Source: Neocallimastix lanati (nom. inval.) (taxonomy: Eukaryota > Neocallimastigomycota > Neocallimastigomycetes > Neocallimastigales > Neocallimastigaceae). From it: a DNA stretch of 62,000 bases. The notes under the pieces were generated by a model, which saw nothing but the letters and a program-made list of their open reading frames with translations, made no database searches and was not told the DNA's origin. Location of the stretch: NCBI GenBank assembly GCA_016946835.1, contig JACVTC010000147.1, positions 252,501 through 314,500 on the forward strand. The letters are read 5' to 3'. The stretch's first letter is position 1. Every line of letters starts with the position of its first letter. A program made the translations under genes and the position numbers. Of this stretch, positions 55,355 through 62,000 are shown one piece after another.

Positions 55355-55600
55355 ACCCGGTAAATTCCTTAATAAATGAATTTAAGGGAGAGTTTTATGA
55401 ATTTTTCTATCCTCCTCTCCAGGATTATTTATATAAATATATATATATATACATTTATATTTCATTAAACTTTTATTGATAGAATTAATGGTATTAAATG
55501 CATGCATATCGTTTTAACCATAAATCTAACTAAAAAGTTTTTAAAAGTATAATCATATAATTATTTATTTTAACAATTTTATCCTATTTAAAAAAAAAAA
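55355..55600 (+). repeat. Dispersed repeat, copy 1, A-tailed
   Basis: It shares an ordered series of motifs with 56283-56545: aagggagagttttat; a pyrimidine-rich stretch complementary to it (ctcctctcc); tttcattaaa; agaattaa; ttaaatgcat; aaagtataat; and atcctatttaaaaaaaaaa at the end. The A tail and non-coding body suggest a SINE-like retroposon. Confidence 0.6.
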
Positions 55601-55939
55601 CAATCTATTTATTAAATCCCATAAAACTAAATAAAAATTTTATTTATATACATATATATTATAAAATTTTTAAGAAATCATTAATAGGTTTTATATTTAT
55701 ATATAAATATAAAACTTTAAACTCTTTTAGTAATATAATGTTATGAATTTTTTAATATTTTAGATTGTATAAATATATATTCATAAATTTTTTCTTTTGT
55801 TATTTAATAAATATATATTTATATATATATATTTATATTCAATAAAAAAAAGGTAAAAAAAAAGTATATTCACTTTCCAAGAAGGATAAAATTAGTAATA
55901 AAATTTTAATAGTATAATATCCTCTAATTAAAAATTTTT

Positions 55940-55977
<38 letters not shown>

Positions 55978-56282
55978 GGTTTTTAACATTAATAAAAATT
56001 ATTTAAAATTAGACCAAAATATAGGAATAATGGAATGAATTAAAAGGTTATAAAGGATAAATAATATAACTTTTTTTTTTTTTTACTGTTATATAAATAA
56101 ATTTAGAAGTTATTTTGTAATAAAAATAAAATAAGATTAATTGCTTAAATGAAATATATTTGTAACGATATAGAAAGGATATGATAAATAAAAGGATTTA
56201 TTTATTTTTTTTTTTCTTTTTTTCTTTTTTTTTTTTTTTTTTTTGTTGATAATACTTTTTTTTTTTTTTTTTATCTTTCTTC

Positions 56283-56545
56283 AACCAATAAATTCAATAA
56301 TAAATGTATTTGAGGGAGAGTTTTATAGACTCTCTCTCCCTCCCCCCTTTCCAAGATCTTATTTACAAATATATATATAAATATATATATATATTTTTTA
56401 TTTCATTAAAGATTCATTTACAGAATTAACTGAAATTACATTAAATGCATATTATTATAGTCATAAGTTCTAACTCTTAAAAATTTTTAAAGTATAATTG
56501 TATTAAATATTTATTTTAACAAATTTATCCTATTTAAAAAAAAAA
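56283..56545 (+). repeat. Dispersed repeat, copy 2, A-tailed
   Basis: Second copy of the unit at 55355-55600, about 75-80 percent similar by eye. It has a stronger hairpin (gggagag pairing with ctctccc) and the same A-rich end. Confidence 0.6.
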
Positions 56546-56550
56546 AAATT

Positions 56551-56606
56551 AAAAAATAAAAAAATAAAAAAGGAAAAATATTAAAAAAAAAATTATAAAA
56601 TTTATA

Positions 56607-56640
<34 letters not shown>

Positions 56641-56747
56641 TGAATAATTTCCATATGTATGCTTTTTATATATTATTTTAAATTTAAATTATATTATTAA
56701 TTATATAAATAATTTTTTTTAAACTTTTTTTTTTATTATATTACATT

Positions 56748-56779
<32 letters not shown>

Positions 56780-57713
56780 TACATTTATTTTTTTTTACAT
56801 ATAATTGTATTAAAATTTTTTATGGCGTTAACAAAAAATTTTACAAGTATATTTAATAAGAATGTATATATAATAAAAATTGTTTTTTAACTATTAGATT
56901 ATCTATGACAAGATAATTCATCTAATTCTATTTTTAAAAATTTTATACAAACTTTGTTATTTTATATTGTCTTTTATTTTTTTTTCTTATTTCTTCAATA
57001 TGAAAATGAAAAATATATATATATATATTAATTTTAAATTTCAAATATACATTCTAAATTATATAAATATTTTTTTTTAAAATTTTTATTTTTATTTTAT
57101 TTTTATTTTATTTTATTTTTATTTTATTTTTTTTAATTTTGTATATTTAATATATTTAATAAGAATGTATTTATTATTATATCATATAATAAAAAATTCA
57201 TATATATTACTATTATATGATCTATTACGAGATAATTTCATTCATATATATTAATAATTATTCAAATTCTAATAATTAAATTTTTAAGAATAATCTAATT
57301 AGGAAATTTTAATATATTTATTTAAATAAATAATTACATACCTTAAAATTATAATAATTTCGATTTTAAGTTTAATAACTAATAAATAATTATTGTAGAC
57401 TTCGTTCATAATTTAATTATAGATTTAATTTATTTATTTATAATATTTATTTATATTTATGTGTATTTATTTATTTACATTTAATGATAACTTCTATGTA
57501 TATTTATTATGATCTATCATCTCATATAAATTTATGTTAATTATCCTTTTAATATTTTATTTCATTAATTTTTAATATATTCTATTTTATGGTAAACGTA
57601 TGCAGTGACGTGTATTTAATTACTTATTTAATACTAAAATAGATCATACACTTATTTTCCTTATGTTCCATTAGGAATATTATTATAATAATCTAAATTT
57701 GATAAAGCCAACA
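56551..57713. other. AT-rich region with MITE relic and probable 5' LTR end of copia-4
   Basis: Positions 56748-56835 (a TTTA array followed by tatggcgtta) resemble 1236-1345 in the nested MITE. The right end, finishing gccaaca at 57713, is followed at once by a copia primer-binding site, so an LTR should end there; its start was not found. Confidence 0.45.
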
Positions 57714-57943
57714 GATTAAAAGTCTCAGTTGACTTCTATCATTTATTATTAAAAAGTAGTTAATTAAATCGTTTCACCGCCTCGAAATCATCCAAGACTT
57801 TAACTTTGATAAGGACCAACGCCAACGTCTCCATGGAAAGTCCAACTTTAATGACTGGAAATTCCTTATTGATAATGCTGCTAAACGTCAAGGCATCAAG
57901 GAATTCATGGAAATGGACGTTATTGGAAAACTTAATGACTAAG

Positions 57944-57978
<35 letters not shown>

Positions 57979-58770
57979 CACTTAACTCCAACAATATTAC
58001 TTAACAGGTATAATTATTAAATTAATTACTAAAATATTACTAAAAGCTCCTGCTGCACTTATCCAGAATAGCAATACTTACGGTTAATCAAAAATAATAA
58101 CACCCTCCCCCTCGCATGACATCAATACTCAGCTTACTAACTTATTTGGTAATCCTCTCAGTCGTATCCGATCAATTGAAGCAGAAGCAGAAGCAGTAAA
58201 GATCGACCCTGACGATGACACTCATGATCAGTAAGAACATCAATGAATCTGCTTTTAAAAGAAATCGGCAGACTTAATGATAGTGGTTTCGGTAGAGTGG
58301 AAAGACTTAGGTAAAAATAAAGGAAATTCCAATGCTGATATGGAATACTAGCTTAGAAGGTTAGAAAGTATTAAAGCTAGAGATAGAACTCAAATCATCG
58401 GAAAGTTAGAACTTACAAAAAAAAAAAATCTTTCAATGATATGGTGGAAAAACATGTAGAGATTACTGATGAGGAAAAATTGAATAAGTGAAGGATAGAT
58501 TCATTATTCCAGAAGAAATAATAATTCCTATGAAAAAAAAAAAAAAAAAGGAATTATAGATAAAAAAAAATATTAATTATTATAAGATGAAGATGATAAG
58601 ATGAGTGAATGGTTATATGATATGAGTATTGGAGAACATATAACTAATGATTTTATTATTATTAAATAATTATATTCGCTGTAAAAACAAATTAAAATGT
58701 GCAGATGGATCGATGTGTAGCCTCAAAGGACATTGGTATTTAGGAATACTACATTAATGGAATATATTAT
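57714..58770 (+). pseudogene. Fragment of a fourth copia element (gag and protease)
   Basis: The primer-binding site gattaaaagtctca (57714-57727) is followed by a clear copia gag segment at 57772-57942, including RLHGKSNFNDWKFLIDNAAK and then a stop. Later, LTNLFGNPLSRIRSIEAEAE (about 58136) and EWLYDMSIGEHITND (about 58606) remain; the last matches the copia protease region WxxDSGxSEHITN with its active site degraded. Integrase and RT are absent, because a gypsy LTR begins at 58826. Probably truncated by that insertion or by deletion. Confidence 0.7.
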
Positions 58771-58825
58771 TTGACTAGATAGGGCATTATATTCCAAATC
58801 TGTAACTAAAAATCTAATTAGTAGT

Positions 58826-59336
58826 TGTAACGTGAATTCGGGGCGTAACCCAAAATAATTAACACCACTAAGTTTGTATAAAAAAAAATAAATAATAAGT
58901 AAATAGTTTTTTAATAAAAAGGAATTTATTATTTTTTAAAAGTTAAAATTTATTTTTATTATTATTTTTTTTTTTTTTTTATTTATTAATTAAAAATTTG
59001 TAATTAAATTACTTATTAAATAATTAATAAAAAACACGATTTTTTAAAAAAAATTTTTTGAAGAAAAATTCACTCGTATTTATACAAAAAATTTTCAAAA
59101 GAAATTTTTTATGATGTAATTTTAAACCAATTAAGATAATTTGATAAAACTTTTGATAAAAAAAATTTTTTTTTGATAGGATAAGAACTTTTTAAAATAA
59201 TTTTTGATAAGATAAGAATTTTAAAATAAATTTTTTTTATAAAAAGAAATTATGCGGATTTGAACTCGAGAAGTTCAAATCGGTGACTTAGTTACTAACA
59301 ACTAAGACAAGTTAATTATTTTTAAGATTCGTTACA
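58826..59336 (-). repeat. 3' LTR of the gypsy element
   Basis: It begins tgtaacgtga and ends gattcgttaca on the plus strand, so the termini are inverted (tgtaacg and cgttaca). The polypurine tract abuts it on the right. It contains two strong adjacent hairpins: gatttgaac with gttcaaatc (59256-59281), and cttagtt with aactaag (59287-59306). Confidence 0.75.
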
Positions 59337-59607
59337 TGGTCCTCCTCGAGGATTCGGATACCAGACGAATCTAATTCTAAACTAAAATTAATTTTTAATA
59401 TACTAACGAGTGAACTTTTTACATTAAACATACATGAATTAAAAATATTTAATAAATTTAACTATATTAAAAGATAAAATAATTTTTTTTTTTTTTTTTT
59501 TTATAAAATAATTTGATATTAATAAAATATTTAAATTCAATTTTGATATAAATAAGAGTTTAGATATAATTAATAAAATAAAATAAAATAAAATAGAATA
59601 TTTTTTG

Positions 59608-62000
59608 TTATTTATCCCTTGAATTGAAATCCTTAAGAAGTTCAGGACAATTTAAATTAGATTCGGGTTCCCATGAAGATTCTGAAATTGGATAACCTTT
59701 CCATTTGATTAAATATTGAATTTTTCCATAGTAAGTTCTTTTATCCAATATTTTCTCGACTTCATATTCTTCTTCATTATTGACTATTACTGGTGGTGGT
59801 GGTTGATTTCTTCCAAAAGTATCTTCGTAGTAGGGTTCAAGTTCTGAGACATGAATAATGGGATGAATTCGTAATTTCTTCGGAAGATCTAATTTATAGG
59901 TAACTGGTGATACTTTCTGAATGATTTTGAAAGGACCGAGTTTTCTTGGTTTAAGTTTCTTGTTCTTATTTCTGAGTACTAAGGAGCTATTTAGCCAGAC
60001 TTTGTCGTTTGCTTTAAATTCTGGAGGTTTAATTCGGTGTCTATTTGCATATTCTTCCTGCTTTTTGCTTGCAGACTCTAAGTTCTTCTTTAATTCTTTA
60101 GATAGATCTGTTAAGTTCTTCACAAGTTCTTCAGCTCTGGGAACATTTATGTTACTTGGAATTTCAGGAGAATGTCTTGGGTTGTAACCGTAATTTGCAA
60201 AGAAAGGAGAATAATTAGAAGATTCCTGAAGAGCATTATTGTAACTGAATTCGGCTAAATAGAGATAATTCTCCCAATCTGATCCTTTGAAATTTGTGAA
60301 ACATCTAAGGTATTGTTCTACAACGGAGTTCACCCTCTCCGTCAAACCGTTGGTTTGGTGATGGAATGGTGAAGAGTATTTCATATTAATTCCAAGAGCT
60401 TTACAGATAGCAATCCAAAATTTAGAAGTGAATTGGGATCCACGATCGGAAAGAATTTCATCAGGGAGTCCATGAAGTCTGAAGATTGATTTCATGAAAG
60501 CAGAAGCGGTATCAATAGCAGAAGGGATATTTGCAAAAGGAATGAAGTGAGACATCTTGGAAAAACGATCAACGGTAACAAATATACAAGTAAACCCATT
60601 GGAAAGTGGTAAATCAGTAATAAAATCCATAGAGACTGAAGACCAAGGACGAGAAGGGATTTCCAAAGGTTGTAAAAATCCGTAAGGTTTATGTCGGAGT
60701 ACCTTTGAACGACAACAAGTTTCGCAAGATCGGATGTAGTCTTGAGCGTCAGAGTTAAGGGAAGGCCACCAAAAGTCACGATTTAAGAGATTAATAGTTT
60801 TTTTAAAACCAAAATGACCTGCGGATGGAGAGTCATGACAAATTTTCAAGGCTAAAGACCGGCAGTTGGGAGGAACATAGAGTTTATTTTGGAAAAGTAA
60901 GTAGCTGTTACTAATTGAGAATTCCTTAATTTTTTGATGAGGGACAGGTAATTTCTTGTTTTCTAAGTAATCGCAAATGGAATGATAAAATGGATCGGTT
61001 TTACATTCGGAAAGGATTTTTTCAGAAAATGTTTCAACAGAGACTGGAAAAGCAGAAAAGTTTTCTGGGCGGAGAACAGTAAATGGAATATCAGAAGTGG
61101 AAAATTCATAATTTAAAGCATAATCAGGTCTTCTTGATAAGGCATCGGGTTTACCATTGGAAGAACCTGAACGATATTCAATCTTGAAGTTAAATTCTGA
61201 TAAGAAGAGAGACCAACGAACAAGTCTTTGAGTCATTTTTTCAGGTTTCTTTTGATATAACAGGTTTCGGTGATCAGAGTAGATAATAAAAGGATGAGTC
61301 GCACCATTTAGAAAGTGTCTCCAATTTTCTAAAGAATCAATAATAGCTAAAAGTTCCTTATCGTAAATTGGATAATTTCTTTCAACAGGAGAGAGAGATC
61401 TTGAATAAAAGGCAATAGGATGAACTTTATTATCTTTAGGAGTCTTTTGAGAAAGGACAGCACCGATTGCAAAATTACTGCTGTCAGTTTCAACAGTGAA
61501 GGGTAGGTTACGATCAGGGTAAGCAAGGACCGGAGAAGAGGAAAATTTCGATTAAATATTATCAAAAGCTTCCTGAGCTTCAATTGACCATACAAATTTA
61601 ACGTTCTTTCTTAAAAGATGATTAAGTGGATGGGCTAACTTGGCAAATCCAGGAATAAATCTTCTATAATAATTTGTGAGTCCAAGGAAAGATTGAATTT
61701 CTTTTACGCAAGTTGGAGTAGGCCATTCAAGAATTGAAGAAATCTTTTTGGGATCCATAAATATACCTGTAGCAGAAATTCTATGACCAAGGAAATCTAA
61801 GTAAGGGACAAAGAATTCACATTTTTCTAGTTTCGCAAAAAGACCAGCTTTACGAAGTCTTTTGAGAACTTCGATAACGTGTTCAAAATGAGAAGACATA
61901 TCTGGGGAGAAGATTATAATATCATCGATATAACAGTAGACATATGTACCAAGAATATCTTCGAATACATCATTAATGAAGTGTTGGAAAACAGCTGGGG
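59608..62000 (-). pseudogene. pol: Gypsy pol, partial, one premature stop
   Basis: About 797 codons are in the window and the N-terminus is outside. Reverse transcriptase: CYIDDIIIFSPD (YIDD box), FLGHRIS and FLGLTNYYRRFI. RNase [25 protein letters not shown] and YSDHRNLLY. Integrase: zinc finger H-H-C-C ([11 protein letters not shown] to CETCC), catalytic [18 protein letters not shown] and GLTERVN, then a GPF module ([20 protein letters not shown]) and chromodomain ([33 protein letters not shown]). A single TAA at 61552-61554 interrupts the frame after EAQEAFDNI; the rest is open and all catalytic residues seen are intact. A sequencing or assembly error or one recent mutation would explain it. 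Confidence 0.9.

Larger units (their letters stand above)
58826..62000 (-). mobile_element. Ty3/gypsy chromovirus, 3' part (runs off the window)
   Basis: Minus-strand order from the window edge: reverse transcriptase, RNase H, integrase with chromodomain, short untranslated spacer, polypurine tract (gaggaggacca, 59337-59349), then an LTR of about 511 bp. RT before integrase is the Metaviridae (gypsy) order, and the C-terminal chromodomain marks a chromovirus, known to steer integration to marked chromatin. Gag, protease and the 5' LTR lie beyond 62000. Confidence 0.9.

Noticed and set aside
59256-59310. tRNA-like arms (a T-arm-like and an anticodon-arm-like hairpin) on the minus strand
   Set aside because: The T-arm stem is 9 bp and not 5, there is no D-arm or acceptor stem, and the segment lies within a gypsy LTR with inverted ends.

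Overview
The window reads as nuclear DNA of an extremely AT-rich eukaryote. Genes are islands of moderate base composition, cut by short AT-rich GT-AG introns (donors mostly GTAAG, GTAAA or GTATR) and separated by kilobases of poly(A/T), (AT)n, (TAA)n and (TTTA)n. Coding regions carry long in-frame Asn, Asn-Thr and Gln/Glu/Ser/Lys runs. My best guess is an anaerobic gut fungus (Neocallimastigomycota): very low GC, microsatellite-rich proteins, fungal-type housekeeping genes, and the relic of a GH5 beta-mannanase, a plant-cell-wall enzyme. This is inference; a Dictyostelium-like amoeba has similar base composition but would not be expected to carry the mannanase.

Layout: 0.2-1.6 kb is a nested set of terminal-inverted-repeat elements with a 52-bp minisatellite, followed by a GC-rich island (1.6-1.86 kb). 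2.46-3.17 kb (-) is a decayed GH5 mannanase. 4.9-10.9 kb (-) is a nine-exon GRAM-GRAM-TBC-EF-hand RabGAP. 13.8-17.9 kb (-) is a six-exon CPSF6-like RRM/RS mRNA 3'-processing factor. 18.4-20.2 kb holds LTR remnants. 20.18-25.43 kb (-) is a complete Ty1/copia element with identical LTRs and a TTATA target duplication, but a disrupted coding region. 26.5-27.8 kb (-) is a three-exon orphan membrane or secreted protein. 29.63-29.73 kb is a perfect 47-bp inverted repeat. 31.2-34.1 kb (+) and 34.8-37.2 kb (-) are two more degenerate copia elements. 37.9-39.3 kb (+) is an EF-hand protein with a PQGY-rich head. 43.8-50.4 kb (+) is CHD1. 53.5-54.3 kb (+) is thioredoxin, whose CGPC active site lies on a 16-nt microexon. 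54.8-56.6 kb holds tandem, poly(A)-tailed retroposon-like repeats. 57.7-58.8 kb (+) is a fourth copia relic. From 58.83 kb to the window end (-) lies a chromodomain Ty3/gypsy element with its 3' LTR.

The host genes (RabGAP, cleavage factor, chromatin remodeller, thioredoxin, calcium-binding protein) are unrelated in function and show no operon-like logic. The strongest novel signal is in the retroelements. At the 5'-LTR/internal junction, three copia elements carry a primer-binding site complementary to the anticodon stem-loop of tRNA-Lys (CUU type, and UUU type in one), and a fourth keeps a damaged version. That implies reverse transcription primed by a half-tRNA-Lys rather than an intact tRNA 3' end.
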